Source of the DNA: AWTP1-13 sp033764875 | GTDB lineage: Bacteria; Pseudomonadota; Alphaproteobacteria; Rhizobiales; Hyphomicrobiaceae | Reading direction: 5' to 3' | Assembly (NCBI GenBank): GCA_033764875.1 | Contig: JANRIO010000124.1 | Coordinates: 62,001-126,000, forward strand | DNA length: 64,000 nt | Part shown: piece by piece, positions 50,195-58,328 of the stretch | Layout: every line of letters starts with the position of its first letter | How positions within the stretch are numbered: position 1 is the stretch's first letter | Translations under genes and position numbers: made by a program | The notes under the pieces: generated by a model | What the model was told of the DNA's origin: nothing | Seen by the model: only the letters and a program-made list of their open reading frames with translations | Database searches by the model: none

Positions 50195-51137
50195 CGGTGT
50201 CCTGGTATCTGGCAGCGCCGGCTGGCGCCGTTCCATCGTCGGCCCGAGTCTAGTGGAAATGCGTCGGAGTGCAACTTGGGCGATTGGGCGCCGGCGTCCG
50301 GGGCGCGCGGCGCGCGCGTGAGGACATGGGGCGTGCCCTGCCGTCGCCGGAGCCGTTGCCCCGCCCTGCCTCGTCCGCCCCGCGGCCCATCTCGCGGGCC
50401 CCCTTCCCCGCGGCCTTGCGGCGGTCGCGGTCACCGGGCCTCCGCGCTCCCTGGGCGCGCCGCGCGTCGCGCCCGCCGACCCGCTTTGCGCAGCCACGTG
50501 CCGGGTGCTCCCTCCCCCGTTGCCTGCGGCGTGCCGCGATCGTGCTGCGGCAGCCCCGGCCCGAAGGCCGCGGGTCGGGGTCGCGCCTCGGGGTAGCGCG
50601 CCTCTGCCGCTGCTCCTCTCCGCGCCTCGCCCGTGATCCTCCGACGGGCCCTCCCGTGACGCGAGGTGGGGTGCGGGCGTGAGGCGCTGCGCCTCGTGTC
50701 TGTCGCGCCTCGTGCGCGCGTGTCCGATCCCGCGCCGCGCGCGTCATCCGTCGCGACATCGACGCCGCGGTCGCGCGCATCGGATCCGGCGCGCTCGTTC
50801 GCGCGTCATGTCCCCGCGCAGCACGCGCGCGGTGTCGCGATCAGCCGTCGCTCGCGCGCCGTTCGTCGTCGGCAGCGCTCCGATTTCGCGAATCACTGCC
50901 GCGTGTTGGCGCGCTTTTCGGTCTCGAGATCGCCTCTCCGGCGCGTCGCGGTGCAGAAAATCGGGTTTAAAACTCGTAAAACAGGCGAAAACTGTTGAAG
51001 ACGTGCAACACTTTCGGATTGCAGAGCCAAAATCGCATTGGGGTTTCTACAATTACTATCAACAAACTGCGCGAAATTGCTCACTATCACGGTGTTCGAA
51101 ATGATTCGAACTTATCTAGAGAGAGAGGGACAAACCC
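50195..51137. other. Long gene-poor region: GC-rich block then AT-rich promoter block
   Basis: 50250-50930 is extremely GC-rich and full of CGCG and GCGC steps; several overlapping frames on both strands (up to about 176 codons) are low-complexity Arg/Ala/Pro-rich and not supportable as genes. From about 50950 the base composition turns abruptly AT-rich up to the small histone-like gene at 51138 and probably contains its promoter. No tRNA, rRNA or IS seen. Confidence 0.5.
51095..51112. promoter_or_regulatory. Palindrome GTTCGAA-ATGA-TTCGAAC
   Basis: GTTCGAA (51095-51101) and TTCGAAC (51106-51112) are perfect 7-bp arms with a 4-nt spacer, 25 bp before the start of the histone-like gene. It could be a repressor operator at the promoter or a short hairpin in the leader. 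Confidence 0.55.
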
Positions 51138-51233
51138 ATGGCTAAAGCAGCTACGAAAGTGAAGGCGAAGGCGAAGGCGAAGAAGCCGGCAGCGAAGAAG
51201 CCCGCCGCCAAGAAGGCCGCGAAGCGCCGGTAA
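51138..51233 (+). CDS. 31-residue Lys/Ala-rich histone-H1-like peptide
   Basis: Reads MAKAATKVKAKAKAKKPAAK then continues with KPAAKKAAKRR. It is 13 Lys plus 2 Arg with no acidic residue, built on AKKPAAKK repeats like the C-terminal domain of histone H1 and bacterial H1-like proteins. GAGAGAGGGA upstream provides a ribosome-binding site, an AT-rich promoter-like region and palindrome precede it, and a strong terminator follows at 51325-51363, so it looks like a complete single-gene unit. A DNA- or RNA-binding, nucleoid role is inferred from composition. Too short for routine gene calling. Confidence 0.68.
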   Translation: MAKAATKVKAKAKAKKPAAKKPAAKKAAKRR

Positions 51234-51324
51234 CGGAACAGGGGTAAAGGCTCGGCGCCAGCCCCGGTTGGGCACCAGGGCAGAGCAGCGAGCCGCCACC
51301 CACTTCCGATCGCTTCCAATGAGA

Positions 51325-51363
51325 GAGCCGGAGCCGCGTGCGGTCTCCGGCTTTCTCTTTTTG
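51325..51363 (+). terminator. Rho-independent terminator after the histone-like gene
   Basis: AGCCGGAG (51327-51334) pairs perfectly with CTCCGGCT (51345-51352) around a GC-rich loop and is followed by TTCTCTTTTT (51353-51362). It is oriented with the small basic-peptide gene about 95 nt upstream. Confidence 0.8.
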
Positions 51364-51451
51364 TGCCCTGCGTTTCGTAGGCCCCGATAAAATGCGAGTC
51401 CATACAAGTCGAGACGGCGGAATTCTGCCGCATCAGGCGTGCCGCGTCGCC

Positions 51452-51838
51452 CTATTCCGGGAAATGGCAGACGGCCTCGATGTTGTGCCCGTCCGGGTCG
51501 AGCACGAAGGCACCGTAGTAGTTCTTGTGATAGTGCGGCCGCAGCCCAGGCGCGCCATTGTCGGTGCCGCCGGCGGCCAGCGCCTCCCTGTGGAAGGCAT
51601 CGACCGCCGCCCGCGTCTTGGCGGTGAAGGCGAAATGCACGCGCCCTTGCACGGGCATGCCGCTGCCGATCCAGAACTCGGGCTTGCCCTTGGCCCCGAA
51701 GCCCGCGTGGTTCTCCCCGCCCGTCTCCTGCGACGACACCTCCATCTCGAGGTCGTAGCCGAGCGGCTTCAGCACGCGCAGATAGAACCCTTTCGACCTC
51801 GTGTAGTCCGAGACCGGGATGCCGACGTGGTCGAGCAC
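51452..51838 (-). CDS. VOC-superfamily (glyoxalase/bleomycin-resistance) protein
   Basis: 128 residues. MLDHVGIPVSDYTRSKGFYLRVLKPLGY is the typical first VOC module (noted as LDHVGIPVSDYTRSKGFY), VHFAFTAKTRAAVDAFH the second, ending YYGAFVLDPDGHNIEAVCH with the metal-ligand Glu. Metal-binding His and Glu are kept. Probably a small lyase, dioxygenase or resistance protein; substrate unknown. 160 nt downstream of sdhB. Confidence 0.9.
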   Translation of the reverse strand: MLDHVGIPVSDYTRSKGFYLRVLKPLGYDLEMEVSSQETGGENHAGFGAKGKPEFWIGSGMPVQGRVHFAFTAKTRAAVDAFHREALAAGGTDNGAPGLRPHYHKNYYGAFVLDPDGHNIEAVCHFPE

Positions 51839-51997
51839 GTGTCCCTCCTGATCGACGCTGCAGCGGTTGCCGAGGCAAGCTTGGCGCGGGCCTGGCCGGT
51901 GGGCAAGGGCAAATCGGCGCCCCGAACACGGCCGGGCGCCTGCCGCGCCGGGCCGCCCGCGCGCCTTTGGCCGCGATTGCGCTGCGGGGAACGCGCC

Positions 51998-52777
51998 TCA
52001 GACGCGCCGCTCGACCATCTTCCGCTTGAGCTCGGCAATGGCCTTGGCGGGGTTCAGCCCCTTCGGGCACGTCTTGGTGCAATTGAGGATGGTGTGGCAG
52101 CGGTAGATCCGGAACGGATCCTCCAGGTTGTCGAGCCGCTCGCCGGCCGCCTCGTCGCGGCTGTCGATGACCCAGCGCTGCGCCTGCAGCAGCGCCGCGG
52201 GGCCGAGGTAGCGGTCCTGGTTCCACCAGTAGCTCGGGCACGAGGTCGAGCAGCAGGCGCACAGGATGCACTCGTAGAGCCCGTCGAGCTTCTCGCGGTC
52301 CTCGCGGCTCTGCCGCCACTCCTTGGGCGGGGTCGGCGACGTGGTCTTGAGCCACGGCTCGATCGACTGCAGCTGCGCATAGAAGTGCTTCATGTCCGGC
52401 ACCAGGTCCTTCACCACCTGCATGTGCGGCAGGGGGTAGATCTTGACCGCGCCGGAGACGTCGTCGATGGCCTTGAGGCAGGCCAGCGTGTTCTTGCCGT
52501 CGATGTTCATCGAGCACGAGCCGCAGATGCCTTCGCGGCAGGAGCGGCGGAAGGTGAGCGTCGGGTCGATCTCGTTCTTGATCTTGATCAGCGCGTCGAG
52601 CACCATCGGCCCGCAGGCCTTGCGCTCCACCCAGTAGGTGTCGATGCGCGGGTTCTGCCCGTCGTCGGGGTTCCAGCGGTAGATGCGGAACTCCTTCCAG
52701 CCCTTTTTCGCGGCCGGCTTGTTCCACGTCTTGCCGGTGCCGATCCTGGAGTTCTGAGGCAGGGAGAGCTGGACCAT
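51998..52777 (-). CDS. sdhB: Succinate dehydrogenase iron-sulfur subunit
   Basis: 259 residues. The [2Fe-2S] motif CREGICGSCSMN with a later Cys, then the [4Fe-4S] and [3Fe-4S] ligands in CILCACCSTSCPSYWWN and CHTILNCTKTCPKGLNP. SdhB passes electrons from SdhA flavin to ubiquinone in complex II (TCA cycle and respiration). sdhCDA are expected immediately upstream, but the neighbour is an AraC fragment, so sdhB is separated from its partners. Confidence 0.97.
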   Translation of the reverse strand: MVQLSLPQNSRIGTGKTWNKPAAKKGWKEFRIYRWNPDDGQNPRIDTYWVERKACGPMVLDALIKIKNEIDPTLTFRRSCREGICGSCSMNIDGKNTLACLKAIDDVSGAVKIYPLPHMQVVKDLVPDMKHFYAQLQSIEPWLKTTSPTPPKEWRQSREDREKLDGLYECILCACCSTSCPSYWWNQDRYLGPAALLQAQRWVIDSRDEAAGERLDNLEDPFRIYRCHTILNCTKTCPKGLNPAKAIAELKRKMVERRV

Positions 52778-52927
52778 AGCGGTCGGTATCCTTGGGACTG
52801 TTCTAGTCAGCGCGGGCCTTAATCCCGCAACCGCGCGTCCTAGTCAACGGCGACCCGTCGCCACCCGCCATTGGGCTGGTATGCCAAGGACGGGTGATCC
52901 AAACCGATCGGCCCGTCGCGCCCAGGC

Positions 52928-53230
52928 TCAGCCGCTGCGCCGGCGCTTGCCCAGCCGCCCCGGCGTATGGCCGAGCTGGCGGACGAAGGCGCGGCCCATG
53001 TGGCTCTGATCGGCAAAGCCGGCCTGGATGGCCGCCGCCGCCGTCCCCCGCGCCAGCAGCCGGCGGGCGAGCTTGACCCGGCATTGCAGCAGATCCGCGT
53101 AGGGTGTTGTGCCGACGCTCCTGGCAAAGGCGCGGATGAGCTGCGTGCGGCCGAGGCCCGCCAGGTCTGCCAGCTCGGCCAGCGACAGCGGGCGCGCCGG
53201 GGCGCCGGCGGACATCGGCACCTCCCGCAT
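52928..53230 (-). pseudogene. AraC-family regulator remnant (C-terminal DNA-binding domain only)
   Basis: 100 residues covering only the double HTH: SLAELADLAGLGRTQLIRAF, GTTPYADLLQCRVKLARRLL, AIQAGFADQSHMGRAFVRQLGHTPG. A normal AraC regulator has a 150-200 residue ligand domain first; only 76 nt separate this start from the stop of the upstream methyltransferase gene, so that domain has been lost. It might still be translated as a stand-alone HTH, but a decayed gene is more likely. Confidence 0.6.
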
Positions 53231-53306
53231 GCAGGCAGTTGGCCTGTGTACGGGACGCCGGCATGCACGAAATTGCGGTCGGGCGTGCCATGGCCGCCCG
53301 GTGCTG

Positions 53307-53921
53307 TCACCGCCGTTTCATGGCCAGCCGGGTCCAGGTCACGCCCGTGTGCCGGTAGCCGGTGCCCTGCAGCGACTGGCCTTCGGCGACGCGGATCGGC
53401 GCAAGGCCGTGCGCCGCGCCGAGCGCGATCGTCTCCTCGGCCGACACCTCGAACATGCGCCGGCCCGCAGGGACCGGGCCGTGCCGTAGGGAGAGGATCA
53501 GTAGGCCGCCCGTCTTCAGCAGCGGCGCGATGTTGGCGATCGCGCGCGCCCGCTCCGCGGTGTCGAGGTGCATCAGCACGGCGGTCATCATCACCACGTC
53601 GAAGGTCTCCCCGCGTGCTCTCACCAGGGCGACTTCGGGCAGCCCGTCGTCGAGCCATTCGATGCGCGGCGAGGCATGCAGGGCAGCCGCGGCCGTGCGC
53701 AGAGCGTCCGTCGGCTCCACGGCAAGCACCCTGTGGCCCAGCGCGGCAAAGCCGGCCGCGTCCCGCCCCGTTCCGGCGCCGATGTCGAGGATCAGCGCCG
53801 GCGCCGGCGGGACGAGGTCGAGCATTCCCCCGTGCAGCGCCGCAAAGTCGATGGCCTCGTAGCGGTCGACCAGCTCCGGCGCCTCGTCCGCGTAGCCCTG
53901 CGTGCCCGGCGCAGTGCTCAT
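53307..53921 (-). CDS. Class I SAM-dependent methyltransferase
   Basis: 204 residues from ATG 53921, which overlaps the HAD gene stop by 4 nt. SAM motif ALILDIGAGTGRDAAGFAAL, VLAVEPTDALRTAA, post-I segment TFDVVMMTAVLMHLDTAERARAI and GGLLILSLRHGPVPAGRRMFEV (noted as LILSLRHGPVPAGRRMFEV). The LSLRHGP-x-P-x-GRRMFEV block recurs in a small-molecule methyltransferase group annotated only generally. Third gene of an argB-HAD-methyltransferase operon. Confidence 0.85.
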   Translation of the reverse strand: MSTAPGTQGYADEAPELVDRYEAIDFAALHGGMLDLVPPAPALILDIGAGTGRDAAGFAALGHRVLAVEPTDALRTAAAALHASPRIEWLDDGLPEVALVRARGETFDVVMMTAVLMHLDTAERARAIANIAPLLKTGGLLILSLRHGPVPAGRRMFEVSAEETIALGAAHGLAPIRVAEGQSLQGTGYRHTGVTWTRLAMKRR

Positions 53922-54646
53922 GGGCCGCTCCGGTCGGGACTGAGGCGCTGCAGGAACCCGCACAGGTCGTCCGTCATGTGGTGCACGTGCTCCGGCGGCG
54001 TCTGCCAGGCGCGGATGGCGTGCTGCACGGGATGGTCGTAGGTGGCGGCCGAGTGCACCAGCACCGTGGTCATGCCGAGCGCGTGCGGGGCCTCGAGGTT
54101 GTGCGGCATGTCCTCGAACATGGCGGCAGTTCTCGCCTCCACCGCGTGCGCCTTCAGGAAGGCATCGTAGGCCGACGCCGTGGGCTTCGGCACGTAGTCG
54201 GCCGCGGCGATGTCGAAGATGCCCTCGAACAGGTCGAGGATGCCGAGCTTGCCGGCCACGTTCTCGGCGTGGCGCACCGAGCCGTTGGTGAAGATCAGCT
54301 TGCGCCCAGGCAGCGCGGCGATGGCCTCGCGCAGCTCGGGATGCTCCGCGACGGGCGACAGGTCGATGTCGTGCACGTAGTCGAGGAACGCCTTCGGGTC
54401 CATCCGATGCACCAGCATCATGCCGGAGAGTGTGGTGCCGAACTGCCGGTAGTAGCTCTTCTGCAGGTGCCGCGCGTACTCGAGCGGCACGCCGAGGTAG
54501 CGCTGGATGAACTCCCCCATGCGCTGGTCGACCTGGGCGAACAGGTTGCACTCCGCCGGATACAGCGTGTTGTCGAGGTCGAAGATCCAGATGCGCGTCG
54601 CCTCGAAGCCGCGCTTGGTCGTTCCGGATGCAGGGCCGTCGGCCAT
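53918..54646 (-). CDS. HAD-family pyrimidine 5'-nucleotidase
   Basis: 242 residues. HAD motif I WIFDLDNTLYPAECNLF (nucleophile Asp), motif II FTNGSVRHAENV, motif III Lys in DYVPKPTASAYDAF, motif IV MFEDMPHNLEAPHALGMTTVLV. This FDLDNTLYPA...D-x-RM-x-x-FI group is typed as Sdt1/YjjG-like pyrimidine nucleotidase in proteobacteria. It follows argB by 15 nt, a pairing widespread in Hyphomicrobiales. Confidence 0.9.
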   Translation of the reverse strand: MADGPASGTTKRGFEATRIWIFDLDNTLYPAECNLFAQVDQRMGEFIQRYLGVPLEYARHLQKSYYRQFGTTLSGMMLVHRMDPKAFLDYVHDIDLSPVAEHPELREAIAALPGRKLIFTNGSVRHAENVAGKLGILDLFEGIFDIAAADYVPKPTASAYDAFLKAHAVEARTAAMFEDMPHNLEAPHALGMTTVLVHSAATYDHPVQHAIRAWQTPPEHVHHMTDDLCGFLQRLSPDRSGP

Positions 54647-54660
54647 CGCTGCTGCCTGCC

Positions 54661-55611
54661 TCAGCCCGGTTTGCGCGATTTGCGCTCGATCAGCGTGCCC
54701 ACGCCGTGCTCGGTGAACAGCTCCAGCAGCACGCAGTGCGGCACGCGCCCGTCGATGATGACGACGCCCTCGACGCCGGCCTCCACCACCTCGATGCAGC
54801 CCTCCACCTTGGGGATCATGCCGCCCGAGATGGTGCCGTCCTTGATCATGGCGCGCGCCGCATCGATGGTCAGGTGCGTGATCAGCTTCTTGCCCTGGTC
54901 GAGCACGCCGGCGACGTCGGTCAGGAGCAGGAGGCGCTTGGCCTTCATCCGCGCCGCGAGCGCGCTGGCGAAGGTGTCGGCGTTGATGTTCAGCGTCTCG
55001 CCCTCCCGGCTGATGGCGACCGGGGCGATGACGGGGATGTGCTCGGACTTCGAGATCAGGTCGACGATGTGCGGGTTCACCTCGATGGGGTCGCCGACGT
55101 AGCCGATGTCGACGGCTTTCATGAGGTTCGATTCCGGGTCCTGCATCTGCGTGATTCGGCGCGCGAACATTAGGTTCGCGTCTTTGCCCGACAGGCCCAC
55201 CGCCTTGCCGCCCTGCTGGTTGATGGCGGTGACGAGGCCCTTGTTGATCAGGCCCGAGAGGACCATCTCGGCCACCTCCACCGTCGGCTTGTCCGTGACC
55301 CTCAGGCCTTGCACGAACTCGCTCTTGATCTCCAGCCTCTTCAGCATGCTGCCGATCTGCGGCCCGCCGCCGTGCACGACCACGGGGTTCACGCCCGCCA
55401 GCTTCAGCATCACGATGTCCTGCGCGAAGGCGGCCGCCAGTGCCGGGTCCCCCATCGCATGCCCGCCGTACTTCACGATGATGGTCTCGTTGTCGTAGCG
55501 CAGCATGTGCGGCAGCGCCTCGGCGAGGATGCGCGCCTGCAGGACCGGCGAGAGCGAGGCGAGCCCTTCGGGTGCGGCGGTCTCGCTACCTGGGGCTTTG
55601 TCGTGGGCCAT
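54661..55611 (-). CDS. argB: Acetylglutamate kinase
   Basis: 316 residues. IIVKYGGHAMGDPALAAAFAQDIVMLKLAGVNPVVVHGGGPQIGSML (noted as VKYGGHAMGD and VVHGGGPQIGSML), VSGLINKGLVTAINQQGGKAVGLSGKDANL (noted as AVGLSGKDANL), and LLLLTDVAGVLDQGKKLI with SGGMIPKVEGCIE. Phosphorylates N-acetylglutamate in arginine synthesis; feedback inhibition by arginine is usual for the long form with an N-terminal helix, which this has. First gene of its operon. Confidence 0.96.
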   Translation of the reverse strand: MAHDKAPGSETAAPEGLASLSPVLQARILAEALPHMLRYDNETIIVKYGGHAMGDPALAAAFAQDIVMLKLAGVNPVVVHGGGPQIGSMLKRLEIKSEFVQGLRVTDKPTVEVAEMVLSGLINKGLVTAINQQGGKAVGLSGKDANLMFARRITQMQDPESNLMKAVDIGYVGDPIEVNPHIVDLISKSEHIPVIAPVAISREGETLNINADTFASALAARMKAKRLLLLTDVAGVLDQGKKLITHLTIDAARAMIKDGTISGGMIPKVEGCIEVVEAGVEGVVIIDGRVPHCVLLELFTEHGVGTLIERKSRKPG

Positions 55612-55918
55612 GGCGTGTCTGTCCGCAGCGGGCGAGGCACCGGCGCGGGCCGGGCTCGAGGTGGATGTGCAAATCGGCCGTTCTTATAGGGCCCCGGTCC
55701 GCCCCTGCCAACGCTGCCCGCGCCAAGGGGGCTGTCCCATGAGGCGGGGGGCGTGCCATCAGGCCGCCGTCACTTGCTGGCATCAGGTTGCACGCACCCG
55801 CCTCGACGCGAGTGTAAATGCGTCGCGCATCGGGTAGACTCCTGCCGAAGGCCGATTTGCCGGCGGCGGCGAGCTTGCTTGGCGCAACTCGCCCGAAGCG
55901 CCCTCCACGGAGCCCGCG
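55612..55918. other. Divergent promoter region of argB and the Clp_N-domain gene
   Basis: About 300 nt with no gene. GGAG 7 nt before 55919 is the ribosome-binding site of the plus-strand gene. No clear repeats or terminators were seen. Confidence 0.35.
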
Positions 55919-57709
55919 ATGCCGCAAGCCCTTGCGGAGGAACTGAGATCTATCCCGATGTCCTCGAATCTGGGCGACAGCCTGGAGCGGGCGCATCGCT
56001 TTGCGCGCGAGCAGGCGCATCGCCTCGTCATGCTGGAGCATCTGCTCCTGGCCCTGACCGAGGACCCCGAGGCGTCCATCATACTCCAGGCCGCCAACGT
56101 TGATCTCGCGCGGCTTTCGACCGACGTGTCGGCCTACCTCGGGCAATTGCTTGAGGACATGCGCAGCGACGGTACGTCCGAGCCGCGGCCCGATCCGGAG
56201 CTCCTGCGCGTGCTGCAGGCCGCTGCCTCGGCCGCCCACCAGTCCAAGCGCCGTCAGATCGACGGCTCCATCGTGCTGGCGGCCATGGTCGGCGACGGCA
56301 AGAGTGCCGCGGCCGGTCTTCTCAAGTCCCACGGCATGACCTTCGAGCAGGCCATCCGCGCCCTGCAGCTCGCCAACACCAAGGCGCGGCTGAAGCCGAT
56401 TGCCAAGCCCGCCAAGCCGGCGCCCGTGCCTGCCGCCGCCGCCCCCGAGCCGCCGCCGCCGCGTCCTGCCCAGCAGCCCGCGCGTCCCGAGCCTGAGCCC
56501 GTCTGGCACGAGCCGGCGCCGCCGCGCGAGCCTGCCGCCGCCGCCCCGGTCAGCGAGCCGCCGCCCGAGCCCCAGCCTCGCCGCGGGGGCCCTCAAGTGC
56601 AGAGCGCCGATGACATCCTGGCCGCCGCCCGCGCCCGCATCCAGCGCCGGGCCGCCCAGCTGTCCCAGCCGGCGCCCGCCGGCGGCGGCCTCGATGCCCT
56701 GCAGGATCTCCACGCCCTTCCGTCGCAGGAGGGGATGTCGGATGCCATGCGTGAGCTCCTGGCGGCGCAGCCTGCGGAGCCGGCGCTGAACGGGGCCTTC
56801 GAGCATCCGCCCGGCGGGCCTCCGGCAGAGCCGCCGCGGCCGCGCCTGGTGCCGCCCCCGGAGCCTCGCGCCGGTGGGCCGCTTCCCCCGCCGCACGCGG
56901 CCGAGCCGGTCTATGCCCCGCCGCCGCCCCAGCGTCCGCCCATGGCGCCCCCCCAGGCTTCGCCGCCCGCGCCCCAGCCCATGCCTCCGCCGCGGGCGGG
57001 CGGGCCGCCGCCGCGTCCGCGGTCCATGGCGCCGCAGGCTCCCATGCCGGCGGCGCCGATGCCGCCTGGCCCTCCCGTGGCCATGGACCCCGCGCGCATG
57101 CGCCGCGCCGGCACCCCGCTCTCGCCGTTTCCTCCGCAGCCGGCCGGGCGCAAGTCCTCCGGGCCGGCGGAGCGCAACCCGGTGGTGGAGAGCGTGCCGC
57201 GCCGCATGCGCATCGGCGTGACCACGCTGGCCGAGGTCAAGATCTCGCGCGAGCGCATCGACGGCCTCGTGCAGTTGTTGGCCGGCCGCGGCGGCGCGGA
57301 CGTCAACGAGCCGGTGCTCACCCGCGCCTTGACCGTGCGCCTGCGCAGCCCCTCGGGCGAGTTGTTCGTCGAGCCGCAATCCTCCGAGACGCAATGGGTC
57401 GAGCACGCCCCCAACACGGTCGATGCCGAGCCGCTCGTCTGGTCCTGGCACGTGACGCCGCGCTCCAGCGGCAAGGAGAGCCTCGTCCTGCTGGTCTCCA
57501 TGCGCTCCATCGGTCCCGGCGGCGCCAGCGAGGAGACGGGCCTGCCCGATCGTGTCATCGAGATCCGCGTGCGCGGGCGCGCCTTCCGCCGCTTCCTGCG
57601 GGGGCTGCTCTGGTTTGCGGTGATGGGGCTCGTGTTCTTGCTCGGCCGCGTCGGCGGCGAGATCGGAACGCTATTGGTGAAGGCGGTCCGCGAGGTGCTG
57701 CGCTTCTGA
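55919..57709 (+). CDS. Clp N-terminal-domain protein with proline-rich linker and C-terminal membrane anchor
   Basis: 596 residues from ATG 55919 (GGAG 6 nt upstream; MSSNLGD at 55958 is an alternative). Residues about 18-155 are two Clp_N repeats (SLERAHRFAREQAHRLVMLEHLLLALTEDPEAS, noted by HRLVMLEHLLLALTEDPEAS, and the second SKRRQIDGSIVLAAMVGDGKS), the substrate/adaptor domain of ClpA/ClpB/ClpC, but no AAA+ ATPase follows. A disordered Pro/Ala-rich linker runs from about 155 to 400. A beta-rich domain (about 420-555) has VTTLAEVKISRERIDGLVQLL, ALTVRLRSPSGELFVEPQSS, WSWHVTPRSSGKESLVLLVS and LPDRVIEIRVRG. It ends with a membrane helix (FLRGLLWFAVMGLVFLLGRV) near 567-590. I recall related C-terminal domains in some TIR-type proteins; function unknown. 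Confidence 0.82.
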   Translation: MPQALAEELRSIPMSSNLGDSLERAHRFAREQAHRLVMLEHLLLALTEDPEASIILQAANVDLARLSTDVSAYLGQLLEDMRSDGTSEPRPDPELLRVLQAAASAAHQSKRRQIDGSIVLAAMVGDGKSAAAGLLKSHGMTFEQAIRALQLANTKARLKPIAKPAKPAPVPAAAAPEPPPPRPAQQPARPEPEPVWHEPAPPREPAAAAPVSEPPPEPQPRRGGPQVQSADDILAAARARIQRRAAQLSQPAPAGGGLDALQDLHALPSQEGMSDAMRELLAAQPAEPALNGAFEHPPGGPPAEPPRPRLVPPPEPRAGGPLPPPHAAEPVYAPPPPQRPPMAPPQASPPAPQPMPPPRAGGPPPRPRSMAPQAPMPAAPMPPGPPVAMDPARMRRAGTPLSPFPPQPAGRKSSGPAERNPVVESVPRRMRIGVTTLAEVKISRERIDGLVQLLAGRGGADVNEPVLTRALTVRLRSPSGELFVEPQSSETQWVEHAPNTVDAEPLVWSWHVTPRSSGKESLVLLVSMRSIGPGGASEETGLPDRVIEIRVRGRAFRRFLRGLLWFAVMGLVFLLGRVGGEIGTLLVKAVREVLRF

Positions 57710-57805
57710 GCCGCCCCGGGCGGTCGACGCCGAGCCTGGGTGGCATCGGCCGCGTGCCCGTTGCTCCCGGCGACGCGCGCGGCTTCGAAAAGCCTGGCTG
57801 AGCGC

Positions 57806-58036
57806 CTACAGCGGCAGCTTCTCCAGAACCTCGGTCATGAAGGTGGCGGCTTGCAGCACTGCCACGCGCGCCCCGATCGAGGCCTTCCTGAACTTGGAGT
57901 TGAGCAGCGACAGCGCGGTGCGATAGCCCGGCTGCGCCTTCGCCCGCGCGTCGAGGTTCTTGAGGCGCTCGAGCAGCGCCACCCGCTCCTCCTCCATCAC
58001 CTCCGGACTGATCGTCTTGGCTTTGCTCATGCGCAT
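57806..58036 (-). CDS. Small conserved hypothetical protein
   Basis: 76 residues from ATG 58036 (or 58030, MSKAKT). Charged and helical: EVMEEERVALLERLKNLDARAKAQPGYRTAL (noted as EERVALLERLKNLDARAKAQ), LLNSKFRKASIGARVAVLQAATFMTEVLEKLPL (noted as ASIGARVAVLQAATFMTEVL). No recognised family. An open extension of 33 codons upstream is not needed. It converges on the Clp_N-domain gene. Confidence 0.6.
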   Translation of the reverse strand: MRMSKAKTISPEVMEEERVALLERLKNLDARAKAQPGYRTALSLLNSKFRKASIGARVAVLQAATFMTEVLEKLPL

Positions 58037-58328
58037 GCTCGTGAAAATTCTCTCGGTGAACTGTGGCTCTGTCGACTTGTGTCGGAGCAGGCCTGTCCGT
58101 CTGTGGACTTTGGTCTGACTTGGGAAGGCTAACACTTTTGTCGGGGCCAGGGCAACAGAGATTGATTTCTATCCAATGTATTTCAATGAGTTGGCCGAAT
58201 TCACCGGCACTAAAGAATGACGACTAAGGGCTGAGCAAAAGCTGCCGGCAGTTGTGGCACGTGTGGCTCCGGCTGTGTCGCGTGTCGGCGAGTCCGGCAG
58301 CAAAGAATATTTCGGGAGGAGATTGGCC

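Noticed and set aside
50250..50780. 176-codon minus-strand Arg/Ala-rich frame and overlapping plus-strand frames
   Set aside because: Composition matches random reading of extreme-GC DNA; no motif or plausible start region.
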